Part shown: piece by piece, positions 1-8,375 of the stretch
Layout: the number at the start of each line of letters is the position of its first letter
How positions within the stretch are numbered: position 1 is the stretch's first letter
Origin: DATKCN01 sp035513175
GTDB lineage: Bacteria > Chloroflexota > Chloroflexia > Thermomicrobiales > CFX8
Assembly: GCA_035513175.1 (NCBI GenBank)
Contig: DATKCN010000129.1
Span: 1 to 29,041 of the forward strand
Direction of reading: 5' to 3'
Length of the DNA stretch: 29,041 nt
Position numbers and translations under genes: made by a program
Notes under the pieces: generated by a model
Told to the model about the DNA's origin: nothing
The model's database searches: none
Seen by the model: only the letters and a program-made list of their open reading frames with translations

Positions 1-488
1 CGCAATTGAGCGCGTATCTCGCCACATTCCGGCCACCGGCTGACCCCGACGCGATCGTCGCCCTGTTCGCGGGCGAGCGCCAGAGCGGGAATCATGACGA
101 GCGGCGGCGCCAGCTCGACGGCGAGCTCAACCGGCTCAAGACACTCTTCCGGCTGGGGGACGTCGACGAGGCGGAGTACCGCCGCGAGCGCGACGAGCTC
201 ATGCAAGCGCGCGACGCGCTGCAACCAGCCGAGGATCGATCGGCCACCCTCGCGACGATGGCCGCATTCCTCGCGGACCTGACGGCGGCATGGGACGCGG
301 CAACGCCGGAAGAGCGTAACCGGCTGGCGCGAACGATGTTCGAGTGCTTGACCCTGAAAGACACTCAGGTCGAGAGCGTTCGCCCTCGACCTGAGTATTA
401 CCCGCTGTTCGCGCTTGACCATGTTGAACGTCAAGCATGCGGGAAGGAGCGGAAGCGACGGGATTCGAACCCGCGATCTCGGCCTTGA
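1..488 (+). CDS. Large serine recombinase, C-terminal part (5' end outside window)
   Basis: The frame is open through the left edge, so this is only the C-terminal end of a longer protein. A charged, probably coiled-coil stretch (about residues 30-70 of the visible part, with the motif GDVDEAEYRRERDEL) is followed by a helical segment with AATPEERNRLARTMFE and then a short beta-like tail with RPEYYPLF. This layout is typical of the C-terminal region of large serine integrases and transposon resolvases, where the coiled coil controls synapsis. The catalytic serine domain is not visible. The last 13 or so residues are encoded by the complement of the tRNA-Asp 3' half, so the natural C-terminus has probably been set by the integration event. 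Family assignment is good; activity and element type cannot be judged. Confidence 0.7.
   Translation, partial: QLSAYLATFRPPADPDAIVALFAGERQSGNHDERRRQLDGELNRLKTLFRLGDVDEAEYRRERDELMQARDALQPAEDRSATLATMAAFLADLTAAWDAATPEERNRLARTMFECLTLKDTQVESVRPRPEYYPLFALDHVERQACGKERKRRDSNPRSRP
450..488. other. Probable attachment-site half (att) in the tRNA-Asp 3' end
   Basis: The recombinase frame runs 39 nt into the 3' half of the tRNA gene and stops there. Integrating elements commonly use tRNA 3' ends as attachment sites, with the integrase gene next to the site. Only one junction lies in the window, so the core repeat cannot be defined; the coordinates mark the overlap only. Confidence 0.4.
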
Positions 489-523
489 CAGGGCCGCATG
501 TTAGGCCGCTACACCACGCCTCC
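450..523 (-). tRNA. tRNA-Asp (anticodon GUC)
   Basis: On the minus strand the 74-nt sequence folds as a cloverleaf. The 7-bp acceptor stem GGAGGCG/CGCTTCC has one G-U pair. The 5-bp anticodon stem CGGCC/GGCCG carries the loop CTGTCAA, giving anticodon GUC. The T-arm is GCGGG-TTCGAAT-CCCGT. The discriminator base is G, as expected for tRNA-Asp. CCA is not encoded. The 3' end points left, towards the recombinase fragment, and 39 nt overlap the recombinase reading frame. Confidence 0.95.
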
Positions 524-568
524 AAGTCCGAGAAACCATACCATCGGCTCTTCCCGATTGCAAGCGCG

Positions 569-2173
569 TCAGGCGATCGGCGCGGAAGGACGGCGCGCCA
601 ACGCGCGCCTCAACAACTGTCGTTCAGCAGGTCCAACGACGCCTGCCACACCTGTCGCAATGATGAAAACGACGACCGCGAGCGTCATCGCGACCGCCTC
701 TCCCATGCGTAGCGCGGCAGGTAGCACGACGGCTACGGTGATGAGTCCCGCGAGCGTCGGTCGCCAGACGCGACCCGCACTCGCTCGCGAGACGGCGCGA
801 ACCGTGCCTCCACGCGTGACGGCAACGAATGCGATGAGAATGATAAGCTCGGTCGCGACCGTTACGGCGGCGGCAGCACGGGCTCCATGCACAGGGACGA
901 GCATCAGGTTTGCGGCGAGATTGAACGTTACGGCGACGATGAAGGCCGGCACGATTCGATGCTGCTGACCTGCCGCGACGAGCACGTACTGTATGACGCC
1001 GTTAAAGAACGACAACGGGGCGAACCAGATAAGGATGCGCAGAAGCGTCGCGGCCTCGGGAAGATACGCGGATCCCGCGAGTACCCGGATGGCAGTGCCC
1101 GCGCCCGCCGAAACGGCGGCGACGATTCCCCATGCTGCCCAGACCAACAAATATGTCGCCATCCCCTGGGCACGCCCCAACGCCGCGGGGTCGTCGCCAC
1201 GCGCTGCCATGGCCGGGAAGATGGCGAGCGTCACATACGCCGGGAGGATCGTCACAAGGTTGATGACCTTGTACGCGGCGTCGTACACACCGAGGGCCGC
1301 GTCTCCGCGAAATGCCTGCACGATGAAGACATCGACCCTGAAGAAGAGGTTGATGAGGAGCGCGTTGACGAGCAGCGGCCAGCTCGCCCGCGCGAGGCGA
1401 AGCCCAGTCTCGGTTCGCAGTTGCCAGATCGTCGAGTGTCCGGTCGTCCTCCGCAGCCCACGGCGGAAAAGATCAGCTGAGATCGCGGCTGCAGCAAGCG
1501 CCGCGAGCGCGACTCCAGCGACTCCGAGCTCAGTCGCGGCCAGGACGACGACAAGTGGCGCTCTGATCAGGCTTACGCCGATGTTGATCAGCGCCGCAAC
1601 ATCCATGCGCTCATGTCCGTTGAGCGCGGCGTTCGCAGCCTCGCTGAAGCTCGATGGCGCGATCGACAGGTACAGGATCGTGATGGCCAGGGCGCTCTCA
1701 TCCGCAAGCGTTCCGCGCCAGATTCCGGCGCCGACATACACGCCGACCGGGACGGCAGCGAATCCCAGGATGATGAGTCGAAGAAGTGTCGTCGCGCCAA
1801 CCAGTCGTCCAGTCTGAGCGTGGTCGCGCGCGATGTCCCTCGTCGCAAGCAGGCTGAGGCCGAAGTCAGAGACCGTCTTCACGTACAGCCATACCACGAC
1901 CGCCAACGCATAGCGGCCGTTCCCTTCCGGCCCCAGAAGGCGGAGAAGCACAATTGCCACGCCGAGATCGACGAACCTGACGCACAGCTGGGAAACGATC
2001 GGAATCGCGCTGTTGCGCAGCACACGTTTGACGATATCGTCGCCGGCCGCTGCGGCGCTGGTTCGCGCAGATGTCATGCGATTCAACAACAGATAGCTCA
2101 TGACCCAGGCGATGACGGACACGGCGACCAGCAGGGCGATCGCGACGGGGGAGGTGACCGCGTCCGCGATCAC
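569..2173 (-). CDS. Polysaccharide flippase, Wzx/MATE-like (MOP superfamily)
   Basis: A 534-residue, very hydrophobic protein with about 14-15 predicted membrane spans. After an extra N-terminal span (about residues 8-30) comes the family core: a region with LRNSAIPIVSQ, then LLRLLGPEGNGRYALA and DFGLSLLATRDIARD, typical of Wzx-type exporters that flip lipid-linked oligosaccharides across the cytoplasmic membrane. It is the last gene of the minus-strand polysaccharide operon and starts with GTG 4 nt after the small membrane ORF. The start has no strong Shine-Dalgarno sequence, so translation is probably coupled. The extra first helix is unusual compared with the core family; a later start would remove it. 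The substrate cannot be told from sequence. Confidence 0.85.
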   Translation of the reverse strand: MIADAVTSPVAIALLVAVSVIAWVMSYLLLNRMTSARTSAAAAGDDIVKRVLRNSAIPIVSQLCVRFVDLGVAIVLLRLLGPEGNGRYALAVVVWLYVKTVSDFGLSLLATRDIARDHAQTGRLVGATTLLRLIILGFAAVPVGVYVGAGIWRGTLADESALAITILYLSIAPSSFSEAANAALNGHERMDVAALINIGVSLIRAPLVVVLAATELGVAGVALAALAAAAISADLFRRGLRRTTGHSTIWQLRTETGLRLARASWPLLVNALLINLFFRVDVFIVQAFRGDAALGVYDAAYKVINLVTILPAYVTLAIFPAMAARGDDPAALGRAQGMATYLLVWAAWGIVAAVSAGAGTAIRVLAGSAYLPEAATLLRILIWFAPLSFFNGVIQYVLVAAGQQHRIVPAFIVAVTFNLAANLMLVPVHGARAAAAVTVATELIILIAFVAVTRGGTVRAVSRASAGRVWRPTLAGLITVAVVLPAALRMGEAVAMTLAVVVFIIATGVAGVVGPAERQLLRRALARRPSAPIA

Positions 2174-2177
2174 GTCA

Positions 2178-2324
2178 TCACGCCCAGATCAGAACGGCGA
2201 CGAACGCGCACATGCCGAAGAGGATGACGTAGAAAATTCCCGCGACCAGAAAGATGCCCAGTTTCGGGCGCCGGTCGAGCAATCCTTTGGGTGGGGTCCT
2301 CCTGGTTCCGCTGTCAGGATTCAC
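2178..2324 (-). CDS. Small single-span membrane protein (48 aa), unknown function
   Basis: Between the glycosyltransferase stop and the flippase start lies a 48-codon frame beginning with GTG inside the sequence ATGTGA, so its start overlaps the upstream TGA. It ends 4 nt before the flippase start. The product has a basic, proline-rich N-terminus (about 1-22, with TRRTPPKG) and one long hydrophobic helix (about 24-47: LGIFLVAGIFYVILFGMCA and following), which predicts an N-in membrane protein. It fills the gap exactly and keeps the operon's close spacing, which supports it being real. I recognise no family. It could be an accessory to the flippase or a glycosyltransferase partner, but that is a guess. 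Confidence 0.6.
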   Translation of the reverse strand: MNPDSGTRRTPPKGLLDRRPKLGIFLVAGIFYVILFGMCAFVAVLIWA

Positions 2325-3448
2325 ATCAAGCCCGCCGTTCGCTCTTCAACCACGGTTCGATAGACCCGAAGGGTTCGACGGGCCGTTTCGGTCCAGCTGA
2401 ATTGTTTCGCTCTCATGACTCCTGCCGCCGACATGCGGTTGAGCGTAGCAGAGTCGTCCACCAGCGCCGTAATCGCCGCCGCTAATCGTTCGACATCGGT
2501 GGGCGCGACCAGCAGCGCGGCGTTTCCTGCGACCTCCCGATGGGCCGGAATGTCGCTTGCGATCACGGGCACGCCACGGGCCATCGCCTCAAGCACGGGA
2601 AGCCCGAATCCCTCGTAGAACGACGGGTATATGGCCATGGTGGCGCTGGCGAGCAGCGTCTCAAGCTCGTCGTCCGTCGGCGCCAGAACCAATTCCACTG
2701 CGCCAGTCGCGACCGCCGCCTGAAGCCTCGCTTCGATGTCTGTCGCCTGCCAGCCGACCCTGCCCGCAATAACCAGACGCGCGTCCGGCGATGCTTCCCT
2801 GACGAGGTTTAGCGCGGCAAGCAGGGTCAGGTGATTCTTTCGGGGCTCGATGGTTCCGACGCACAGCAGCGTCGGAGGTCCGGCCTCAACCGCGGGCCGT
2901 ACTGACTCAGGAGCTCGGACCCCGTTGGGTATTGCGACGATCTTCGAACGTGCCCATGGGTACACGGCGCCTGCCTCCGCCGCCACCGCCGCCGACACAG
3001 TGATGACCCTGTCGGCTCCGCGAATTGCGCGAACTGCCGCCTCCTGAAGGTACGACACCAGTCGTGGGTCACCGTACTGGGGCGCAAGCACGTATGACAA
3101 ATCGTGGATCGTGACGACCCGTGGGCAGTGTGACGGCGGGACAACGAAGTCGGTCCCGTGAAAGACATCCAGATGTCCGGTAAATCGTTCGACGGGAATG
3201 GGCATACGCAATCGTTGCCAGGTAGCCGTCATCGCGCGATCTCCAAGCGGCGTGCGGCTGAGACGCCGGATAGCGCCGGGCGGGAGATATCTCAGCAGCG
3301 CCGCTGCGCGTTCCGCGTTCGCGGAGCAGAGCAGGACGAACTCCTCGTCGGGCGCGATCGCGACCATCTCTCGGAGCAGCTCGCGCGCGTAACGGCCCAC
3401 GCCCGCGTGCTGGCAGGCAGCCGGCGTCGCGTCGTATCCGACACGCAT
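2321..3448 (-). CDS. Glycosyltransferase family 4 (GT-B fold)
   Basis: A 375-residue protein of usual GT4 length. The N-terminal half starts MRVGYDATPAACQHAGVGRY, the donor-side glycine loop of mannosyltransferase-like GT4 enzymes, and has VTIHDLSYV near residue 115. The C-terminal Rossmann half holds GTIEPRKNH (the usual boundary motif) and YEGFGLPVLEAMARG, which contains the EX7E motif for nucleotide-sugar binding with retention of configuration. It has no membrane span, so it should work on the inner face of the membrane, adding a sugar to a lipid-linked glycan. It follows the UPF0104 gene by 5 nt. Donor sugar and linkage are unknown; WbaZ/MtfB-type mannosyltransferases look similar. Confidence 0.88.
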   Translation of the reverse strand: MRVGYDATPAACQHAGVGRYARELLREMVAIAPDEEFVLLCSANAERAAALLRYLPPGAIRRLSRTPLGDRAMTATWQRLRMPIPVERFTGHLDVFHGTDFVVPPSHCPRVVTIHDLSYVLAPQYGDPRLVSYLQEAAVRAIRGADRVITVSAAVAAEAGAVYPWARSKIVAIPNGVRAPESVRPAVEAGPPTLLCVGTIEPRKNHLTLLAALNLVREASPDARLVIAGRVGWQATDIEARLQAAVATGAVELVLAPTDDELETLLASATMAIYPSFYEGFGLPVLEAMARGVPVIASDIPAHREVAGNAALLVAPTDVERLAAAITALVDDSATLNRMSAAGVMRAKQFSWTETARRTLRVYRTVVEERTAGLM

Positions 3449-3453
3449 CGTGG

Positions 3454-4539
3454 TTACTTGCGCTTGCTGACGAAGTACAGGGCTCCGCCGATGAGCACGA
3501 CGCTGTAGCTGGCGATGCCGCGGTCAATGAGCGCCACCGCGGTCGCGCCCGAGGCGCTGATCCCGAACAGCTTAAGCGCCAGCACCGTGCCTCCTTCAAC
3601 CACTCCGAAACCCGCAGGCGTAAGCGGAAATGTCGTCAGGAGGCTAGCGAGCAGCGCGATGAATATGCTGGCCGGCAGGGATAGCTCGACGCCCAGCGCA
3701 CGGGCGATGAAGTAGACGCGGGCTCCCTCCATCGCCCAGATCAGTGCGGTCAGTGACGCCACTGTGAGGAATCCTTTGCGAGCGAATGAGGTGACGATGC
3801 CCTCCGATAGCCGGTGATAGTAGGGACGGAACCGGGCGGGAATGGCGTACTGGATTCTATGGCTCATTGTCAGAAGCGCGAAGAAGCCGCACAGTCCGAT
3901 CGCGACGAGTGCCGCTCCTGCCCCAAACCACCAGCGAAGCGACGGGGGCACGCTGCCGTGAAACACAAACAGCCCAGACACGACCATAAGGGTAACGAGC
4001 GCGATGATGTCGAGCAGGCGCTCAGCCAGAATAGTTCCAAGCGTGCGGCTGAAGGATGGTCCGGCGTTCTTCTTGAGCAGGTAGCCGCGGTATGCGTCAC
4101 CGAGCTTGGCAGGCACGACACAGTTCGCGAACCATGACAGGACGTAGATCTCGGAAAGGCCCCACGTGCCGGGAACGTTGAATCCGGCGCCCTTGCTGAT
4201 GCCCGCGTTCGCCAGCAGGAGCCGCCAGCGCGTCGAACGAAGGAGGAAGGCGCCGTAGTAAATTGCGAAGGCAAGGAACAGGTAGGCGGGCTGCGCGTGT
4301 CGAATCTGAAGCCATACATCGCCGAAGTTGATGTCGAGTTGGCGAAAGATGAAAAAGATAAGCGCGAAGGCAACGAGAAAAGAGATAATCGTCTGCGGCG
4401 ACCGAAGCCGCTCGCCGATTGAGATCGGCCGGTCCGGGCCGTCACCGTTGCGACTGATGCTCGCGGCGTCAGCGTCCGGCCCCATGCTTGCGGGGACACT
4501 GTCCCGAACGGCGCGTTCGGCGCTCACAGCGGCCCGCAT
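3454..4539 (-). CDS. LPG-synthase transmembrane-region protein (UPF0104 / flippase-like domain)
   Basis: A 361-residue integral membrane protein with about eight spans. It has the family signatures NFGDVWLQIRHAQPAYLFLAF early, RSTRWRLLLANAG, a central ...LSWFANCVVPAKLGDAYRGYLLKK segment with the conserved PAKLGD.YR motif, LAERLLDI, and FPLTPAGFGVVEGG near the C-terminus. These match the membrane domain of MprF and the stand-alone YbhN/AglD relatives. In polysaccharide clusters such proteins are thought to move or modify lipid-linked substrates, but no reaction can be assigned here. The start ATG at 4539 overlaps the end of the upstream ligase gene by 16 nt. A GTG at 4527 would give a GTGA stop/start overlap and is an equally good choice. 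Confidence 0.82.
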   Translation of the reverse strand: MRAAVSAERAVRDSVPASMGPDADAASISRNGDGPDRPISIGERLRSPQTIISFLVAFALIFFIFRQLDINFGDVWLQIRHAQPAYLFLAFAIYYGAFLLRSTRWRLLLANAGISKGAGFNVPGTWGLSEIYVLSWFANCVVPAKLGDAYRGYLLKKNAGPSFSRTLGTILAERLLDIIALVTLMVVSGLFVFHGSVPPSLRWWFGAGAALVAIGLCGFFALLTMSHRIQYAIPARFRPYYHRLSEGIVTSFARKGFLTVASLTALIWAMEGARVYFIARALGVELSLPASIFIALLASLLTTFPLTPAGFGVVEGGTVLALKLFGISASGATAVALIDRGIASYSVVLIGGALYFVSKRK

Positions 4540-6059
4540 TCCATAGCACGCCGGTGGGCAGCCCGATTAGCGAGCAGCAAACGATGCGCAGCAATAGTCA
4601 GCGCCCAGGCAGCGCCGAGCTGGATTCCCAGGTTGAGCACATGGAGGTTCTCAAAGACGTTGTGCACGATGACAGCGACAGTCGTTCCAACCCCTCCGAG
4701 CGCCAGTGCGCGCGGCAAGCCGATCGACACAACCGCGACATACACACTAAGCCCGAGAGCCGACGCGATCAGCACGAGATACAGGGCGAGGCCGACGACC
4801 CCTGTTTCCGCCAGACTGTGGATGTAGAAGTTGTGAGCGTGGCCCTGCGATGTCCGGAACTCGGAGCGCACAAAGTAGTCGGCATAACGCGCGTTGTAGT
4901 TGCCAGGACCCACGCCAGTGATTGGATGATCCCGAAACATGTGCCAGCCGGCCTGCCAGTGAGCCATGCGCTCAACGGCGGCGAAGTTGTCATCGGTAAT
5001 CTTTATCGACGTGGCGTCGAACGGCCGGCTATCCTCGATGACCGACAGCACGCGCTCTGAGATCACGGCTGGAGCCAGACCGCCGCCGACCACGACCGCG
5101 ATCAGGACCACAATTGGAGCCGCCGCCAGGAAGCGGAACTTCGACTTGCGAAACGCAACCCCGGCACTGACAACGAGCCCAAACGCAACGCCGAGCCACG
5201 CGCCACGCGAGAAGCTCGTGAGAATTCCCGCCGCGACAATCCCAGCGCTTCCCATCAGGATTGCCGCGGTCAGTACGTCGCCGGCCAGCAGACGTCGGTT
5301 GTCGCGGCTCGCAACGGCTCCTCGTAAGCGGTCGAATCGATAGATGGACAGGCGCTGCCGAATCGCCTGAACCTGGTGAACGCCTAGCCACAGTGTCGGA
5401 AACAGCGCCATTTCCAGATAACCCGCGTACGTGTTAGGCCGTCCGAATGTTCCGTAGCCCCGTGACAGATTGCCGGCGACCTCAAAGCTCGCGGGACCGA
5501 GGGCGAACAGCGATTGCAGGATGCCCAGCGAGGCCTGCAATGCCGCGACGACGCTGATCGCGGCGACGGAGGCAACAAGCTCGCTATTCGTCGCGCCCAC
5601 CAGGAGCTGCAGTAGGATCAGGAACGCTATGAACGCAATCGTCCAGCGCAGAATTTCGTCTACCGCGAGATCGACATTGCTCGCGTTGCCAGCCACGACC
5701 GTCATCCAGCCGATGAGCGCCGCGAACGGAAGGGCTAGCCGCGTCACGACGAGCGGGCGCCCGCGTGTAAGGGCGTACAGCACCGTCACGGCGACCGCAA
5801 GCAGAACGAGCGCACGCGTGGCCGTTAGCGGCCCGACTGCCCCAACCTGCTGCACCGGGACGCTCGCGACGACGGCGACGCCGGCAACGATCGGCCATCG
5901 CAACGTCAGGAGCGCGAGCACGATCGCTCCGGCAATCGCGATTATGACGCGCGGCTGCGACGAAGCGAGAACCCACCCCACCGGGATCGCCACGGCGATG
6001 GCGGAAAACCATGCGCCGTGGCGTGAATCAGCCCAGGCGCCCGGCGACCAGGAACTCAC
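4524..6059 (-). CDS. O-antigen ligase / polymerase family membrane protein (Wzy_C), second copy
   Basis: About 511 residues with roughly 12 membrane spans. The diagnostic Wzy_C region contains SFSRGAWLGVAFG and, after a large extracytoplasmic loop, the motif GVGPGNYNARY followed by GHAHNFYIHSLAETGVVGL. The conserved H..N and E of ligases lie there. Family members transfer or polymerise undecaprenyl-linked glycans on the outer face of the membrane. I prefer GTG at 6059, which overlaps the decarboxylase stop as GTGA; an upstream in-frame GTG at 6071 is possible but has no ribosome-binding site. A second related protein sits two genes upstream. Which of the two acts as polymerase and which as ligase or glycan transferase cannot be decided from sequence. 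Confidence 0.82.
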   Translation of the reverse strand: MSSWSPGAWADSRHGAWFSAIAVAIPVGWVLASSQPRVIIAIAGAIVLALLTLRWPIVAGVAVVASVPVQQVGAVGPLTATRALVLLAVAVTVLYALTRGRPLVVTRLALPFAALIGWMTVVAGNASNVDLAVDEILRWTIAFIAFLILLQLLVGATNSELVASVAAISVVAALQASLGILQSLFALGPASFEVAGNLSRGYGTFGRPNTYAGYLEMALFPTLWLGVHQVQAIRQRLSIYRFDRLRGAVASRDNRRLLAGDVLTAAILMGSAGIVAAGILTSFSRGAWLGVAFGLVVSAGVAFRKSKFRFLAAAPIVVLIAVVVGGGLAPAVISERVLSVIEDSRPFDATSIKITDDNFAAVERMAHWQAGWHMFRDHPITGVGPGNYNARYADYFVRSEFRTSQGHAHNFYIHSLAETGVVGLALYLVLIASALGLSVYVAVVSIGLPRALALGGVGTTVAVIVHNVFENLHVLNLGIQLGAAWALTIAAHRLLLANRAAHRRAMECGPL

Positions 6060-6997
6060 GCGCCGGTGCACTCAACATCTCGAAAGAATTCGATCGTCTC
6101 GCGCAGCCCTTCTTCGAGGTCTACTGCCGGCGACCAGCCGAGGAGAGTCCGGGCCTTGGTGATGTCAGGACACCGTCGCTCTGGATCGTCCTGCCGGGCA
6201 ACGACGAAGCGCACACCCGCGCTCGAACCGCAGAACTCGTTAACGAGTTGGGCCAGGTCGAGGATCGTGCGTTCGTCCGGATTTCCCAGGTTGATCACCT
6301 GCCCGGTCGTTTCCGGAGCGTCCATTGCCAGTCGGATGCCGCGCACCAGATCGGAAACATAACATAACGACCGCGTTTGCGAGCCGTCGCCGTAGATCAC
6401 GAGCGGCTCCCCGCGCTGCGCCGAGGAGATGAAGTTCGGGATGACGCGTCCATCGACCGGGTCCGTGCGCGGCCCATACGTGTTGAAAATGCGTATGATC
6501 CGGGCGTCGAGGCCGAACTGCCTGACGTATTCCATTGTGATTGATTCACCAAAACGTTTGCTCTCGTCATAACAGGATCGGGGTCCGACGGGGTTTACGT
6601 TGCCAAAGTACGTTTCCGGCTGCGGATGAACGATCGGATTCCCATACGCTTCGCTCGTCGACGTGTACAGCAGTCGCGCGCCGTAGCGGCGGGCGAGCTT
6701 CAACATGTTGTGAGTCCCGGTCGAGTTGGTGAGGTGAGTCTCGATTGGATGGCGCATATAGCCAACGGGGCTGGCAGGGCTCGCGAGATGATAGATCTGA
6801 TCCACCTTGACATCAACGCCATTGACGATGTCCCGGCGGACCAGCGAAAACCTCGGATGGACATCAAGATGGCCAATGTTGATCGGCCGGCCGGTGATGA
6901 AATTGTCGACGGCAACAACGTCATGGCCGTCGGCGAGCAGGCTGTCGCAAAGGTGTGACCCAATGAAACCCGCGCCGCCAGAGACGAGGACGCGCAC
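6056..6997 (-). CDS. Extended SDR, probable UDP-glucuronate decarboxylase (UDP-xylose synthase)
   Basis: A 313-residue NAD-dependent extended short-chain dehydrogenase. The Rossmann motif GGAGFIGSHL is at residues 7-16. TSTSEAYGNP provides the catalytic Ser/Thr, and SCYDESKRFGE holds the YxxxK pair. IFNTYGPR, IYGDGSQTRSLCYVSDLV and NLGNPDERTI follow as in UXS enzymes. The phrase GNVNPVGPRSCYDE is characteristic of UDP-glucuronate decarboxylases; the family more often has DEGKR, here DESKR. The reaction would convert UDP-glucuronate to UDP-xylose plus CO2 in the cytoplasm and feed the operon's glycosyltransferases. The GTG start has a good ribosome-binding site (GGAGGGAG) lying within the upstream ligase gene, which overlaps by 77 nt. 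A dTDP-glucose dehydratase or other epimerase is the main alternative. Confidence 0.82.
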   Translation of the reverse strand: MRVLVSGGAGFIGSHLCDSLLADGHDVVAVDNFITGRPINIGHLDVHPRFSLVRRDIVNGVDVKVDQIYHLASPASPVGYMRHPIETHLTNSTGTHNMLKLARRYGARLLYTSTSEAYGNPIVHPQPETYFGNVNPVGPRSCYDESKRFGESITMEYVRQFGLDARIIRIFNTYGPRTDPVDGRVIPNFISSAQRGEPLVIYGDGSQTRSLCYVSDLVRGIRLAMDAPETTGQVINLGNPDERTILDLAQLVNEFCGSSAGVRFVVARQDDPERRCPDITKARTLLGWSPAVDLEEGLRETIEFFRDVECTGA

Positions 6998-8375
6998 CGT
7001 TCCGAGCTCCCTCCACGGCGCCGTCGCAACCGGGCTGAACCGCGAGCCAGGCGAGCAACCAACCGCTCATCGCCAATTCGTGCGAAAAATATGCGTCGTC
7101 AATGAGCCCATGGGCCAGGATCGCGGCGAGGGCGATGACCGCTGCCGACGCGAGCGCATCGTCGGTCCGCGGCCGGCGCACGACTCCGACCAATGCAACC
7201 AGGCACACCACTGCCGCGCCGATGACGAACGCGCACCCGATTATACCGAGGCGAATCCAGAAGTCGAGAATGAGATTGTGCGCGTGCGAGCTGAACCTTT
7301 CGTTCCAGGCCACCGGCTCAACGTACCGGGGCAGGTACGCGTAGAGGAATTGATCCGGACCGTAACCAAGCAGGGGGCGGTCGCGAATCATCTCAGTTGC
7401 GGATCGCCACAGCGAGAGCCGCAGAGAACCGCTGCCGCCACCGAACAGGCTGCGCATGCGATCGCTCGCCAGCACCATCGCGACGAATACGACAGCGACC
7501 GGCCCGGCCAAGACTATGCGGCGAGACCACGTCCCGAGATGGCTGGCGCTTAACAGCACAGCCACGGTGAGGCTAGCCCACGCCCCCCGAGAAAACGTTG
7601 CGAGAACGGCCATCACGCCGATGGCCGTCGGCACGGCGAGTGCGCGCCGCACGGCGCCATCTAACGCCATCCACGCGATTGCCAGGGCGATGGCGCGTGT
7701 CGTCATGAGACCCAGCGCATTGGGATGCGGAAACGGGCCAGAGATGCGCGTGACGCCCTCAACCGCGAGCCCGCCATTGCCCAGGATGTCCAGAAACCCT
7801 TGAGCGGCCGCGACGCTGACTCCGCCGATAAGCATGAGGGCAAGGAGCCGTCGCGCCGATCCGCTCGTCGCAACCACACCAAGAAGCACCACGAATGCGA
7901 GCGGTTCGGCCAGAACCCAGCGCCATTCGCGCAGGCTGTCGTCGCGATGAAGGGGATCAAACGGATGCAGAGCAAGCCAAAGGCCGACGGCTGACAGCGC
8001 GCCAAGAATGAGCGCGATGCGCGTCGAACCGGCCGCGAGCAAGGCGGCAACCGCATCGCTGATCGATCTACGGCGTGTCAACAGCTCCCAGCCGATTCTG
8101 AGTGATGTGCCGGCCGCAGCTGACACGAGCAGCAGCTCGGAGATAGCGAACTCCTGCTGACCGATGGCGATCGGCTGGTAAAACCACGGGAGCGTTGCCA
8201 CCACGGCGCCCAGCGCGCCCAGTGGCGACAGCGCCGCGATCATCATGCAACCGGCGACGGCCATCGACAGCGCTACGGTGGATGACGTCACCGCGCCGAT
8301 TCCCGCAAGCAACAGCGTGGCTCCCAGCGAGGATACGACTGCCAGGCGCTGTTCAGCGTTGCCTGGTAAACCCAC
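6921..8375 (-). CDS. O-antigen ligase family membrane protein (Wzy_C), first copy
   Basis: About 484 residues with 10-12 predicted spans. The Wzy_C signatures are TFSRGAWASLTVAVLLSASH and the loop motif GYGPDQFLYAYLPRY, followed by SSHAHNLILDFWIRLGIIG, which carries the conserved histidine and asparagine. It should act on the outer face of the membrane on undecaprenyl-linked glycan. The longest frame starts with TTG at 8456 and would overlap the upstream gene by 104 nt without a ribosome-binding site. I chose GTG at 8375, which overlaps by 23 nt. The last 25 residues are basic (RRGF..RQPARRRP) and are encoded in the region that also encodes the start of the decarboxylase in another frame, an unusually long overlap for this operon. 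Confidence 0.78.
   Translation of the reverse strand: MGLPGNAEQRLAVVSSLGATLLLAGIGAVTSSTVALSMAVAGCMMIAALSPLGALGAVVATLPWFYQPIAIGQQEFAISELLLVSAAAGTSLRIGWELLTRRRSISDAVAALLAAGSTRIALILGALSAVGLWLALHPFDPLHRDDSLREWRWVLAEPLAFVVLLGVVATSGSARRLLALMLIGGVSVAAAQGFLDILGNGGLAVEGVTRISGPFPHPNALGLMTTRAIALAIAWMALDGAVRRALAVPTAIGVMAVLATFSRGAWASLTVAVLLSASHLGTWSRRIVLAGPVAVVFVAMVLASDRMRSLFGGGSGSLRLSLWRSATEMIRDRPLLGYGPDQFLYAYLPRYVEPVAWNERFSSHAHNLILDFWIRLGIIGCAFVIGAAVVCLVALVGVVRRPRTDDALASAAVIALAAILAHGLIDDAYFSHELAMSGWLLAWLAVQPGCDGAVEGARNGARPRLWRRGFHWVTPLRQPARRRP

Noticed and set aside
437..712. 91-residue plus-strand frame containing GFEPAISALTGPH
   Set aside because: It is a translation of the antisense of the tRNA-Asp gene and the end of the flippase gene; this peptide pattern is a common false ORF over tRNAs.
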